DNA of 64,000 bases, taken from contig NZ_CP025781.1 in the NCBI RefSeq assembly GCF_004194535.1, forward strand, positions 930,001 to 994,000, given 5' to 3'. Positions 1-9,433 of this stretch are shown one piece after another; position 1 is the first letter of the stretch, and each line of letters starts with the position of its first letter. Under the pieces are notes generated by a model. It was not told the origin of the DNA. It was given only the letters and a program-made list of their open reading frames with translations, and did no database searches. A program made the position numbers and the translations under genes. The DNA is from Iodobacter fluviatilis. GTDB lineage: Bacteria > Pseudomonadota > Gammaproteobacteria > Burkholderiales > Chitinibacteraceae.

Positions 1-937
1 TGTTTTCACATGTTGGGATCACGCCCACCACATTAATGGCCAAGCCTTGCTCAGCAATAGCGCGAATCACGCCCATTACCGTGGCAGCACCGCACATATC
101 GTATTTCATTTCGTCCATTTCTGGACCAGGTTTCAGCGAGATACCACCCGAATCAAAAGTAATGCCTTTACCCACCAATACGATAGGCTTTTCTGATTTT
201 TTGCCCCCTTGGTACTCAAGGCAAATCAGCTTAGGCGGCTCGATGCTGCCCTGTGCCACCGACAAAAACGAGCCCATGCCCAACGCTTCCATTTCTGGCT
301 TTTCTAGCACCGTGCATTTCATTTTGTAGCTGGCGGCCAATAAATGCGCAGCATTCGCTAAATAAGTAGGGGTGCAAACATTGCCTGGCAGATTACCCAA
401 ATCACGGGTTAAGTTCATGCCGTGGCCTAACGCCACCCCAATTTGCAAGCCTTGCTCGGCTTTTTCTACTTCAGATTTTTTGCTTACGGCAATATTTACA
501 GATACCAGAGCAGCGGGTGCATCTGGCTCCGATTTAAACTGCACAAAGCGATAACCCTCAAACACCAATGCCTGAGAAATAATAGCAGCGGCATCTTTTA
601 AACCCACAGCTTTAGCAGCGGCAATGGCTAAAAAGATATCAGCAGAAGTTGATTTTCCAGCCAGCAAAACCTTAGCAGTGGCAAGCGCCGCCTTGCGTAG
701 CGCCTCGGTATCTAGGTTTTTTTCGCTCCCCAATTGCACCAGCAAAACGCGACGGCCTGGCAATGGAATATATAATGTGGAGCCCACGGCCTCACCTAGT
801 TCATTGCATGTTTCTGCCAACCAACCATCGTGATCCAAATCTGCAGCAAGTGCGGATAAGTGTGTACCAAATACAGGCAGCACCAGACAATCCGCTGCGG
901 TTTTTTCGGGTACGGATAGATTTATGCTAAATTCCAT
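1..937 (-). CDS. pepA: Cytosol (leucyl) aminopeptidase, partial (3' end beyond window)
   Basis: M17-family dizinc aminopeptidase that releases N-terminal residues from peptides in the cytosol. The visible ~312 residues hold the N-terminal macro-like domain and the start of the catalytic domain. The family motif NLPGNVCTPTYLA lies about residues 202-214, and the stretch VGKGITFDSGGISLKPG contains the first metal-ligand Lys and Asp. The ATG at 937 is preceded by GGAAG at a good distance. The gene runs off the left edge, so the C-terminal zinc ligands are not seen. It is divergent from lptF, an arrangement common in proteobacteria; PepA is also a DNA-binding protein in E. coli, but nothing here tests that. 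Confidence 0.95.
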   Translation of the reverse strand, partial: MEFSINLSVPEKTAADCLVLPVFGTHLSALAADLDHDGWLAETCNELGEAVGSTLYIPLPGRRVLLVQLGSEKNLDTEALRKAALATAKVLLAGKSTSADIFLAIAAAKAVGLKDAAAIISQALVFEGYRFVQFKSEPDAPAALVSVNIAVSKKSEVEKAEQGLQIGVALGHGMNLTRDLGNLPGNVCTPTYLANAAHLLAASYKMKCTVLEKPEMEALGMGSFLSVAQGSIEPPKLICLEYQGGKKSEKPIVLVGKGITFDSGGISLKPGPEMDEMKYDMCGAATVMGVIRAIAEQGLAINVVGVIPTCEN

Positions 938-1305
938 TATTGCTTCCTATTTCTAAGATGAACCAGTGGTTGAAAAGGACATCAGCGTTTTGCTACTCGT
1001 TAAAAAACGGCAATCAAGCCAATTACTCGCTAAAAGTGCCGCAAAAACATCGATCTACACAGGTATACTGCGGTTTTTGTTGGCCTAGGGCTGATTACTC
1101 CGTTTTTTACAATGGCAGTTAACTGCGCATGCTTTAAGCAAAACCCAAGTTTACACTTGTAAATAAGGTTTTTTAGGCATTTTGTAATGTGAATCTAGGT
1201 TTCTCCACATTTCTGTAAAAAAAGTGGTACAAAAGAGCGTTTGTTTGCTCAATTATTTCCTAGCTGTTGGACAAATCCAAAGCTCCCCAAAAGTCAAAAA
1301 CGCCC
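938..1305. other. Divergent intergenic region pepA / lptF
   Basis: About 370 bases between the divergent starts of pepA and lptF. It must carry both promoters. AT-rich tracts and several TA-rich -10-like words are present (for example around 1109-1114), but I could not pair any convincingly with a -35 box. The short open frame at 940-1122 has no coding character. Confidence 0.5.
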
Positions 1306-2364
1306 ATGTTGTTTCGTAAAAGCCTAATTCAAGAAATGTCCTGGGTTGCCCTTGGAACATTCTTTGTGCTGCTCATGCTAATCATGACCACGCAAATTGT
1401 ACGCCTGCTCGGCCAAGCCGCTATTGGTGCTCTCGCTAGTTCTGCGGTTTGGGCCATGATGGGCTTTGCCGCCGTGCGTTACTTACCCATCCTGCTGTCG
1501 CTGATGTTATTTTTCTCGATCCTAGCCGTATTAACTCGGATGTGGAAAGACCACGAAATGGTGATCTGGTTTGTCAGTGGTCGCTCCATTGTTAACTTTA
1601 TCCGCCCAGTGCTCGAATTTACCCTGCCCGTAGTGGTGCTGATTGGCTTGCTATCGATGGTGCTATCACCTTGGGCCTTAGAAAAAGGCCAAGAGTACAA
1701 AGAAAAATCATTATCACGCCAAGAAGTCACCCAAGTATCCCCCGGTGTATTTCGCGAATCCCCTGCGGCCGATCGGGTTTATTTTGTGGAAAATTTTACC
1801 GGCGGTAATGGCAATAATGTTTTTGTACAGCTGCGCCGTGATGACAAACTCACCGTCATTTTGGCGGAAAAAGGCGGCCTCTATTTAGATAGCGATGGCT
1901 CACGCTGGCTATGGCTATCCAAAGGCCGCTCTTATGAAGGCCTACCCGGTACCGCATCGTATGAAACCCTAGAGTTTGCCTCGGCCAGATTACGTATCGA
2001 AGCGGGCGAAACACCCCGCTCTAGTCCCACCACCCAAGCCACCAGCACCCTCGCCCTTTGGAAGAGTAGCCTGCCCGAGCACAAGGCCGAGCTAGCTTGG
2101 CGTTTAGCGATTCCTATTTCAGCGCTTATATTAAGTTTGGCAGCCATTCCAATGGCGTTTTTTAATCCGCGTGGAGGACGCGCGGCCAATTTATTAGTCG
2201 CAGTATTTGCCTATTTCTTTTATTACAACTGTATCAATATTGCCCAAGCATGGATAGCAGATGGCAAGATCTCATCCATGCTGGGGATTTGGCCCCTACA
2301 TGGGCTGGCGGGATTGATTACCTTTGGTTTATTTATATGGCGCAGCAAGCTGAGGGGAAATTAA
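1306..2364 (+). CDS. lptF: LPS export ABC transporter permease LptF
   Basis: Inner-membrane permease of the LptB2FG transporter that extracts lipopolysaccharide and passes it to the periplasmic bridge. About 352 residues, close to the usual ~366. The layout is typical: an N-terminal amphipathic segment (MLFRKSLIQEM), two or three membrane helices to about residue 125, a periplasmic beta-jellyroll domain, then three C-terminal helices. I chose the ATG at 1306 because it matches the usual LptF N-terminus. A TTG at 1267 would add 13 hydrophilic residues. One base separates the stop from lptG, so the two are surely co-transcribed. Confidence 0.93.
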   Translation: MLFRKSLIQEMSWVALGTFFVLLMLIMTTQIVRLLGQAAIGALASSAVWAMMGFAAVRYLPILLSLMLFFSILAVLTRMWKDHEMVIWFVSGRSIVNFIRPVLEFTLPVVVLIGLLSMVLSPWALEKGQEYKEKSLSRQEVTQVSPGVFRESPAADRVYFVENFTGGNGNNVFVQLRRDDKLTVILAEKGGLYLDSDGSRWLWLSKGRSYEGLPGTASYETLEFASARLRIEAGETPRSSPTTQATSTLALWKSSLPEHKAELAWRLAIPISALILSLAAIPMAFFNPRGGRAANLLVAVFAYFFYYNCINIAQAWIADGKISSMLGIWPLHGLAGLITFGLFIWRSKLRGN

Positions 2365-2365
2365 T

Positions 2366-3445
2366 ATGACCCAATTGTCTCGTTATCTGATGCGCGAATT
2401 ATCCTTATTTATATTATTCGCGCTGATTGGCTTATTGGGCCTCTATACATTTTTTGATTTAATCGCCGAATTAGGTGATTTAGGCGTAGGCGGCTATGGG
2501 CTAAAAGACGCTCTAATTTATGTTGCCCTGCGCACCCCCGCCAATGCTTATGAGCTACTGCCAATTGCGGTACTGATTGGCGGCATTTTTGGCCTCTCGC
2601 ATTTATCGGGCTCATCCGAGCTCACCGTAATGCGCGCTTCTGGCGTATCGCTACGGCGCTTATTACTTTGGCTGTGCTTAATAGGCAGCTTTTATGCCAC
2701 GCTCACCCTACTTTTAGGGGAGTATATTTCCCCTGCGGGTAATCGTATGGCCAATCAACATCGGCTAGCGGCCACGCAATCGATGTTAGTGGGTGATTTT
2801 AGATCTGGTGTATGGATTAAAGACGGCAAGCAAATCGTAAATATCGCCGAAATGCTGCCAGATCTAACCGTAGTACATGCACGGATTTACGAATTTGGCC
2901 AAACACTCACACTAGAAAAAATCATTGAAGGCCATAATGGCCGGTTTCAAAGCAAAGGCAATTGGACGCTACAAAAAGCCACCATTACTCAGTTTTTACC
3001 TGAGCACGCAGGCGTTTTACTCAGTAAACCAAGTGCATTTAATTGGCAAACGTCGATATCGCCCGCCATGCTCGCCGTGCTGCTGGTAGAGCCAGCACAA
3101 ATGTCGGCCACCTCTTTAATGAGCTATATCGAGCACTTAAAGCGCAATAAACAAAAAACATCACGCTATGAATTAGCCCTGTGGGGCAAGCTATTTTACC
3201 CCCTCGCCTGTTTATCTATGGTGCTCATTGCCCTGCCCTTTGCCCAAAGCCAAAGACGCAGTAGTAATGTTGGGGTACGCATTTTTATTGGTATTGCCTG
3301 TGGTTTAATTTTTCACTTTTTAAACCAAATTGTGGTTTATCTAGGCGACTTATATAGCTGGCCACCACCGATCGTGGTATCAATTCCCACCCTACTGTTT
3401 TTATCGGCTGCGGCGTTCATGTTATGGCGGCAAGAGCGGCGTTAA
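2366..3445 (+). CDS. lptG: LPS export ABC transporter permease LptG
   Basis: Second permease subunit of LptB2FG, 359 residues. The N-terminus (MTQLSRYLMRELSL) followed by a long hydrophobic helix, a middle periplasmic jellyroll domain (about residues 135-260) and a C-terminal helix bundle match the YjgP/YjgQ family. The ATG follows lptF by one base, with GAGGGGAA upstream as ribosome binding site. LptF and LptG work as a heterodimer with cytoplasmic LptB, which is not in this window. Confidence 0.95.
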   Translation: MTQLSRYLMRELSLFILFALIGLLGLYTFFDLIAELGDLGVGGYGLKDALIYVALRTPANAYELLPIAVLIGGIFGLSHLSGSSELTVMRASGVSLRRLLLWLCLIGSFYATLTLLLGEYISPAGNRMANQHRLAATQSMLVGDFRSGVWIKDGKQIVNIAEMLPDLTVVHARIYEFGQTLTLEKIIEGHNGRFQSKGNWTLQKATITQFLPEHAGVLLSKPSAFNWQTSISPAMLAVLLVEPAQMSATSLMSYIEHLKRNKQKTSRYELALWGKLFYPLACLSMVLIALPFAQSQRRSSNVGVRIFIGIACGLIFHFLNQIVVYLGDLYSWPPPIVVSIPTLLFLSAAAFMLWRQERR

Positions 3446-3640
3446 AATCCTAACGATTAGAAAAGTACTAAGCCAACATGGCAAAATCATTTCCTGGGCA
3501 ATTTAAAAACGAAAAGACGTCGCAAAAAACGGCAGCAAAAATAAAGTGCCCAATGCGCTGAAAAGAAATAACGAATGCATCACCTCATTTAACTACCATC
3601 GACGTGTGGGCAAAACCGCCCCCTAGAATAGGAGCTTTCC

Positions 3641-4651
3641 ATGTACGTTTTACTCACTGGTGGCGCGGGTTATATCGGCTCGCACACTTATATTGAATTA
3701 ATGGCCGCGGGCTTTAAACCGGTTATTTTTGATAATTTATATAATGCTCATCCAGAAGTATTAAACCGAATTGCCACCATTACCGGTCAAGCTGCCGAGT
3801 TTGTAGAAGGCGATGTCCGTGATGCCACCGCTTTAAAAGCACTATTTCAACGCTATGACTTTAACGCCGTGATTCATTTTGCTGGCTTAAAAGCCGTTGG
3901 CGAATCCGTAGAAAAACCCCTGATGTATTACGATAATAATGTGGTTGGCACCCAGCGCCTACTCGAAGCGATGGTTGAAGCGGGGGTTAAAAACCTCGTA
4001 TTCTCCAGCAGCGCCACGGTATATGGTGACCCCTACACCGTGCCCATTACCGAAGATTTCCCATTATCGGCCACCAATCCTTATGGCCGCTCTAAGCTGA
4101 TGGTTGAAGATATCGTGCGAGATATTTTCAAATCCGATACCCGCTGGAACTTTGCCCTGCTGCGTTATTTCAACCCCGTTGGCGCACATCACTCCGGCCT
4201 AATTGGTGAAGACCCACAGGGCATTCCTAATAATTTAATGCCTTTTGTGGCCCAAGTGGCCGTGGGTAAGCGTGAAAAGCTATCCGTATTTGGCGATGAC
4301 TACCCCACACCAGACGGCACCGGCGTGCGTGATTACATCCATGTGGTCGATCTAGCTCGTGGCCATGTGAAAGCCTTGCAAAAGCTAGCCACCAGCCCAG
4401 GTCTTGTTACCGTTAACTTAGGTACAGGCCAGGGTTATTCAGTGCTGGATATGGTGAAAGCCTTTGAAAAAGCCTCTGGCAACGCCGTGCCTTACCAAAT
4501 TGTGCCACGCCGTGCTGGCGACATCGCCGCCTGCTACGCCAACCCAGCATCTGCGCTCGCCATATTAGGCTGGCAAGCAGAAAAAACCCTTGATGATATG
4601 TGCCAAGATAGCTGGAAATGGCAAAGCCAAAACCCGAATGGCTTTAATTAA
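3641..4651 (+). CDS. galE: UDP-glucose 4-epimerase
   Basis: Short-chain dehydrogenase/reductase enzyme that interconverts UDP-glucose and UDP-galactose with bound NAD; it supplies galactose for surface glycans and the Leloir pathway. 336 residues, normal length. The NAD-binding GGAGYIGSH is at residues 7-15, the catalytic Ser region (SSSATVYG) at 122-129, and the YxxxK pair at Tyr148/Lys152 within NPYGRSK. AGGAG lies just upstream of the ATG. It stands alone between lptG and a strong terminator, with 195 bases after lptG, so it probably has its own promoter. Confidence 0.95.
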   Translation: MYVLLTGGAGYIGSHTYIELMAAGFKPVIFDNLYNAHPEVLNRIATITGQAAEFVEGDVRDATALKALFQRYDFNAVIHFAGLKAVGESVEKPLMYYDNNVVGTQRLLEAMVEAGVKNLVFSSSATVYGDPYTVPITEDFPLSATNPYGRSKLMVEDIVRDIFKSDTRWNFALLRYFNPVGAHHSGLIGEDPQGIPNNLMPFVAQVAVGKREKLSVFGDDYPTPDGTGVRDYIHVVDLARGHVKALQKLATSPGLVTVNLGTGQGYSVLDMVKAFEKASGNAVPYQIVPRRAGDIAACYANPASALAILGWQAEKTLDDMCQDSWKWQSQNPNGFN

Positions 4652-4667
4652 ATCCGGATAAATAAGC

Positions 4668-4696
4668 AAAGGCGCATCTTTTGATGCGCCTTTTTA
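4668..4696 (+). terminator. Rho-independent terminator after galE
   Basis: GGCGCATC and GATGCGCC form an 8-bp perfect stem around a short T-rich loop, followed at once by a run of five T. It lies about 20 bases after the galE stop. Confidence 0.85.
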
Positions 4697-4738
4697 CTGA
4701 CCTCATCATTTACCCCATAAAAAAACCACAGCTAACAC

Positions 4739-4904
4739 CTAGCAGCCTGTCGGACTTAAGACTGATCTACTGCGGAAAAGCCGGATTTGGCCATATTTCA
4801 CGCATTTTCTCGTTGAATAGCCAGATTCGCCTCAAAAACCCGCGAAATCTGTCTCAAACCGGTCTTTCCCTCGCTACGATCGCTTAAGTTCGACAGGCTG
4901 CTAG
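4739..4904 (+). repeat. CTAG-bounded palindromic interspersed element, copy A
   Basis: 166-base copy of an element also found at 19178-19345, 21021-21188 and, with a different interior, 14293-14460. The ends are CTAGCAGCCTGTCGGACTTA and its near-perfect reverse complement. The two halves are imperfect reverse complements over their whole length, so a transcript could fold into one long hairpin. Copy A differs from copy C by a handful of substitutions and lacks two bases at the centre. It has no coding capacity for a transposase. Confidence 0.85.
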
Positions 4905-4960
4905 GGTCTGTTGACGTTTTTCGGCTCAGCGCAATTGCAAATGAAACATCCACAGACACT
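4903..4960. repeat. Degenerate short relative of the 22-bp-TIR element
   Basis: Begins AGGGTCTGTTGACGTTT, identical to the left end of the 267-base element at 17904-18170, and ends about 58 bases later in a degenerate version of its right end (four mismatches in 22 bases). A short GGCTCAGCGCAATTG segment also recalls the inside of the larger copy. It directly abuts copy A of the CTAG element, sharing the TAG. Confidence 0.55.
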
Positions 4961-5399
4961 AAAAAAACGCTTGTATTTCAACAGATTACTCAGCACTAAC
5001 AGTCCACTGGAGCTAGGCTGCCCAATGACGAGGAACTGCTGGATATTTTCTTGTAGCTTACGGATTGACTTGTACCTGTGAGCCGGTAACTACAAAAGTA
5101 TAATCCACATTGGCTTGGCTGACTTACGCTAGGAATAAGGCCTGCGTATTAATCAAGGAGTAAGGGCCAGCAAGAAATGGAAGTAAGGCTGTACAAAACT
5201 AAACACTTACTGTGTATGTGAGATCTTTTTTTGAATATTATTTTTTCAATCCTCGCACCAATCAAATGAAAAGTACAAGCTAACCCAGTGCAGTACAACA
5301 GCTTAATCTTTATGTAATGATTTCATTGTGTTATATTAAGTATCTGCGATAAAAACGTAACCAAGCATCGCGCTTGTAGCACTACATAATGAAAGCACT
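4961..5399. other. Gene-free region upstream of the sensor kinase
   Basis: About 440 bases with no convincing gene. A minus-strand fragment ending at 5058 translates as ANVDYTFVVTGSQVQVNP-stop and could be the tail of a decayed gene, but I do not recognise it. The last 100 bases are AT-rich and presumably contain the promoter for the gene at 5400. Confidence 0.4.
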
Positions 5400-7154
5400 A
5401 TGAATTTAAACGACCCAACCATCTTACAGCGCACCACAGCCCTTAGCTACCGCAATGCACATAGCGGACAAGTGATTGCCATTATTGCTGCAAGCATTTT
5501 ACTTATTGCCCACCGTAGCGATCATTCAATTTATATTCTGGCTGCGTGGTGGCTTAGCACTTGTGCTTTAGCACTCTTTCGCCTCTCTATTTTTAATCAA
5601 TATGCAAAGAATGCGGCCAGGTATCATTTTAGTTATTGGCGACGAATTCATTTAATCGGTGTATGCCTTACTGGCTTGCTATGGTGCACAGGTGGCATTT
5701 ACTTTATGCTCAGCAGCACCATTTTGCTCAAGATGTTTACTGCCTTTGTTTTTTCTGGATTAGTTGTTGGCTCTTTACCTATTTTAGGACCAATGCTTCC
5801 TGCAATGCGTGTTTATGCTTTTTTAATGGTATTGCCCATTTTAATTAATGCCTGCACCCTGCCAACACAAATGGACATGCTCTTAGGCGGAATGAATTTA
5901 TTTTTCTTTTTTACCTTGATGAAAAGTGCTCGTTCTTATCACGATACAATTGTAGAAAGCCTTATTCTAGAGCTTGGCCAAACTCGCCTTGCTGAAGACT
6001 TAGCCAAAATGCGTAACCAAGCAGAAATGGCAACGCGATCTAAAAGCGAATTTATCGCCAATGTTAGCCATGAAATCAGAACCCCAATGAATGGCATATT
6101 AGGCATGGCAAATTTATTAGCGCAAAGCCCTTTATCAACTAAGCAAAAAGAAACAGTTGATGTAATTTGCACCTCGGCGGATTTATTATTGGCACTGGTT
6201 AATGATGTACTCGATTTATCTAAAATAGAGGCTAATTATCTAGAAATTTCTTCTCAGCCCATTCATTTAGCCAGCTTAAGCAATGAAATACTCAATATGT
6301 TTAAGCAAGCAGCCAAAAGCAAAGACTTAAATATTGTTTTACAGCATAATGGAAATATTGATATCACCCTACTTGGCGATGGCCTACGTTTGCGGCAAAT
6401 ATTGGTTAATTTAATAGGTAATGCCATAAAATTTACCCACCAAGGATTAATCACGTTACATATTAATGTAAAAGAAATAGCCACAGATTATCAAATAGAT
6501 ATTGCGGTTATAGATAGCGGAATTGGTATTTCTGCAGATCGCCTACCTTATATATTTGATGCCTTTGTGCAAGCAGATGGCTCTTCAACACGAGAATACC
6601 CCGGAACGGGTTTGGGCCTGACCATTGCACGCCGCTTAGTGCGGGCAATGGGAGGTGATTTAATTGCCACATCTAAACTGGCCAGTGGCTCGAAATTTCA
6701 ATTTACATTACGGTGCCCCAAAGTAGCAATGCCTATTATTGAAACATTAAGCCCAGAAGGGCAACAGCAGCCGCACAAATTAAAGGTGCTTTTGGCAGAA
6801 GATAATCCTATCAACCGCATAGTGGCAACACGATTACTAGAAAACGAAGGGCATACCGTATTTAGCGCAGAAAATGGCCAGCTTGCCTTAGATTTTCTAA
6901 ATAATGAAAAAGTGGATTTGATTTTAATGGATATGCAAATGCCTGAGATGGATGGCCTAGAAGCCACGCGTAGGATTCGCGCCCACTCCAATCCATTTAT
7001 TAGCCAGTTACCAATTATGGCGCTCACCGCCAATGCCCTAGAAGAAGATAAAGCCTTATGTATGGAAGCAGGAATGAATGTATTCTTAACTAAACCATTA
7101 CGCCCTGCGTTATTAAAACAAGCAATGCTAGAGTTAATGAAAGAGCATGCATAA
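5400..7154 (+). CDS. Hybrid sensor histidine kinase / response regulator, membrane-bound
   Basis: 584 residues. Residues 1 to about 185 form five or six hydrophobic helices (MASE-like sensor region, not identified further). HisKA follows with phospho-acceptor His224 in SHEIRTPMNGILGM. The ATPase domain has its N box LRQILVNLIGNAIKF near 335, G1 DSGIGIS near 372 and G2 GTGLGLTIARR near 404. A receiver domain lies at about 463-575, with Asp511 in LILMDMQMP and the conserved Lys in LTKPL. There is no Hpt domain, so phosphate must pass to a separate partner. GAAAG precedes the ATG. No response regulator gene is adjacent; the input signal is unknown. Confidence 0.9.
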   Translation: MNLNDPTILQRTTALSYRNAHSGQVIAIIAASILLIAHRSDHSIYILAAWWLSTCALALFRLSIFNQYAKNAARYHFSYWRRIHLIGVCLTGLLWCTGGIYFMLSSTILLKMFTAFVFSGLVVGSLPILGPMLPAMRVYAFLMVLPILINACTLPTQMDMLLGGMNLFFFFTLMKSARSYHDTIVESLILELGQTRLAEDLAKMRNQAEMATRSKSEFIANVSHEIRTPMNGILGMANLLAQSPLSTKQKETVDVICTSADLLLALVNDVLDLSKIEANYLEISSQPIHLASLSNEILNMFKQAAKSKDLNIVLQHNGNIDITLLGDGLRLRQILVNLIGNAIKFTHQGLITLHINVKEIATDYQIDIAVIDSGIGISADRLPYIFDAFVQADGSSTREYPGTGLGLTIARRLVRAMGGDLIATSKLASGSKFQFTLRCPKVAMPIIETLSPEGQQQPHKLKVLLAEDNPINRIVATRLLENEGHTVFSAENGQLALDFLNNEKVDLILMDMQMPEMDGLEATRRIRAHSNPFISQLPIMALTANALEEDKALCMEAGMNVFLTKPLRPALLKQAMLELMKEHA

Positions 7155-7250
7155 AGATAAGCTGCTTGAATTATTCCACAATAAAATCCAAAACATAATT
7201 CATCCTCCTATTATAAAAAAACTTGAGGTTTTCAAATCTACCTACTGCAC

Positions 7251-8942
7251 TTACTCGCTATAACTCGCCAACTGCTGCAAGGTATCAAACATCTGCTGTA
7301 GTTCTTGCGGGATGGCCTCTGCACCGGCAATTTCCGCTGCTTCGGCAATTTCTAAAGCCATCCCTGGCTTGGAGTGGTAACGCAGGGCACGTTGAATGAT
7401 TTCTTCGTCAGGCCGAGGGGGCGCAGCATCCATAGCGGCTTGGTGCCAATGATTAAGCGGGCCCCTAGGCTTAGCAGCATTACGGTAAGTATCGGCAAAG
7501 CCGTTATCCCATAGATAATGCTCGATATCGCGACAACTAATGGCGGTAATATGCAGGGCATCGGGCCTACCATTGAGCAGGCTTCTGGCCTTGGCAATAT
7601 AGCGCTGACCCGCTTCATCGCCATCGGCAATCAAGTGCCAGACTATACCTAAGCGATCAGCAAATTTAATCAAAGGCGTGAGTCCTGCTTGGGCAAACTC
7701 CACACAGCGTATGCCTTCCATAGGGAAATTCACGCCGTAAATCCGCGCAAGCTCGGGCATCAGCCAAAATTCAGTTTCACCTTCAACCAGCAGCCAAACT
7801 CGGGCAAACATGCTGCTGGCGCGATTAGCACGAATATGAAATGCCACTTTGCGCGCATCGCTGGCCGATAAAGCTTGTTCCCCAACCTGATAAACGTGCA
7901 CATGCTGATGGCGGCGCACTAAGCGACGTAAGGCTTGGTGCGGAAAACTCGCAAGCAAATCGCCATGATTGGTGGTAATCAGTTTTTGCAGCGGCAATTG
8001 CTCGATCAGCCCCCACATCATCGCTAGCTGAATCGGGTGTAAATGGGTTTCTGGGTCTTCCATGAGTAAAATCGGATGAGCGCCCTGTTGCAAAGGCAGA
8101 TCACCACGGGCATTAATCAGTGCCCCCAGCAGCATTAAGAGCGCCACCCGCCGCTGACTAGAGCCCGCCCTACCGGCGATATCTAATAGGCTATCGTCAT
8201 CACGTAAATTAAACGGGGTGCTGGCAATTTGCTTGGCAAGGCGCTGCAAAGGCACGGGGGCTTGCAGTAGCTCGGCGTGTTCAGAAAGAAAAGCTTCAAC
8301 CGCATCAAGCCCTTGAGTCAGCTCCTGCGGGTGTAACTGGTGCGGTAAAGTAAGAATGCGCTCAAACACAGCCTGCACTGCGGCAGATGCGGGCTGGGGC
8401 GGATCATCCGATCGGTTTTTTTGCGCGAGGCGCGGATGCTCTAACCAATCGGTCAGCTGCATATCGCGAAAACGCAGCACTGGATGATGGCGGATCAATA
8501 ACACCGCCAGCAGATCACTATCGGCATGCGGCCTTTCTGCACCCACTTTATCCACAAAGCTGCGGTGGCTACGCACCTCACCGTGGCCATAACGCTCGGC
8601 CGAGAAACGCAGCGCCAGCCAAGTACAGCCCGCTTCATCCTGCCAGCTTAAATCCTCTAATGTAGAGTCTGGTAAAGCAGCTAGACCATCCCCACAAAAA
8701 AACAACGTGATATTTAAGCGCCGCGCAATCGTTGCCCGTGTATTGGCTACGCGGTGAAAGTCTTCATGCGTAAACAAAGTATCCAGCGGCACGGCCTCGC
8801 TTAGGCAGCGGGTAAGCGCGGTAATCAAACTGGTTTTACCCCAGTTATTCTCACCAAACAACGCGGTCCGCTCTCGCTCTAGGCTCAAATCAATCTGGCT
8901 AATTCCGCGAAAATTAGTGATTTGTAAGCGCAAGAGACGCAT
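7251..8942 (-). CDS. ybjD: OLD-family ATP-dependent endonuclease, YbjD-like
   Basis: 563 residues from the ATG at 8942, close to E. coli YbjD (about 550). An N-terminal SMC/RecF-like ATPase starts MRLLRLQITNFRGI, with Walker A GENNWGKTS about residues 31-39 and the signature/Walker B region LLMEDPETHLHP. The C-terminal TOPRIM nuclease half starts at LLVEGETEFWLMPELA and includes the acidic WHLIADGDEAG. GGAAG sits five bases before this ATG. An in-frame TTG at 9179 would add 79 hydrophobic residues, which YbjD does not have. OLD nucleases act in DNA processing and sometimes in anti-phage defence; the exact role of YbjD is not settled. Confidence 0.85.
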   Translation of the reverse strand: MRLLRLQITNFRGISQIDLSLERERTALFGENNWGKTSLITALTRCLSEAVPLDTLFTHEDFHRVANTRATIARRLNITLFFCGDGLAALPDSTLEDLSWQDEAGCTWLALRFSAERYGHGEVRSHRSFVDKVGAERPHADSDLLAVLLIRHHPVLRFRDMQLTDWLEHPRLAQKNRSDDPPQPASAAVQAVFERILTLPHQLHPQELTQGLDAVEAFLSEHAELLQAPVPLQRLAKQIASTPFNLRDDDSLLDIAGRAGSSQRRVALLMLLGALINARGDLPLQQGAHPILLMEDPETHLHPIQLAMMWGLIEQLPLQKLITTNHGDLLASFPHQALRRLVRRHQHVHVYQVGEQALSASDARKVAFHIRANRASSMFARVWLLVEGETEFWLMPELARIYGVNFPMEGIRCVEFAQAGLTPLIKFADRLGIVWHLIADGDEAGQRYIAKARSLLNGRPDALHITAISCRDIEHYLWDNGFADTYRNAAKPRGPLNHWHQAAMDAAPPRPDEEIIQRALRYHSKPGMALEIAEAAEIAGAEAIPQELQQMFDTLQQLASYSE

Positions 8943-9433
8943 GGTGGCTTCCGGTGGCAGGCTTGGTAAAAGCCTACACAACATCCGCCTGACTAGCCAA
9001 ACAAAAACAACATGCAGTCGCCATTTTTTTAGCGTCTTCAGCAACAAAAGCACACCGCTACCCTTCAGGCTTACGGTGTAATAGCTGGCATTAAAACGTG
9101 CTAATTCAGGCTTGCCGAGCAGCCCCATTGCAGCGGCAATCAGCATGCCTAAGAGCCAAAAAATCCAAACAATGGGCAAAGAGCTGATTCATTTTGCTAA
9201 TTCCTGTCTTAATACGTAATGGCATTAGAATATCAACACAGATCAAACCTGACACACCAATGCGATAGCGTGTTGTTAGGGGTAAAATGCCATAGATCAG
9301 GATGAAGTAAGCCAATGCAATAAATTGCGCGAGCAATAAGTGCCTGTGCACAAATTGTTAAAAAGCGAGCGCCCGCCAAGTGCGATGCCGCGATGCGGTA
9401 CAATCGCGACTTCATTTTTTAATATGCGCCGCT
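8943..9433. other. Divergent intergenic region ybjD / flippase
   Basis: 490 bases. On the minus strand the ybjD frame stays open to 9179 and would encode a hydrophobic stretch, possibly the remnant of a membrane-protein gene or a true extension. A TACAAT word at 9399-9404 would suit a -10 box for the polysaccharide genes to the right, but I see no clear -35. Confidence 0.4.

Noticed and set aside
3478-3561. 27-codon frame (MAKSFPGQFKNEKTSQKT...) between lptG and galE
   Set aside because: No ribosome site and no known small protein; too short to support.
5058-5160. Minus-strand fragment ending TFVVTGSQVQVNP-stop
   Set aside because: Resembles the tail of a secreted or pilin-like protein, but it is too short and has no upstream coding continuity; left as a note only.
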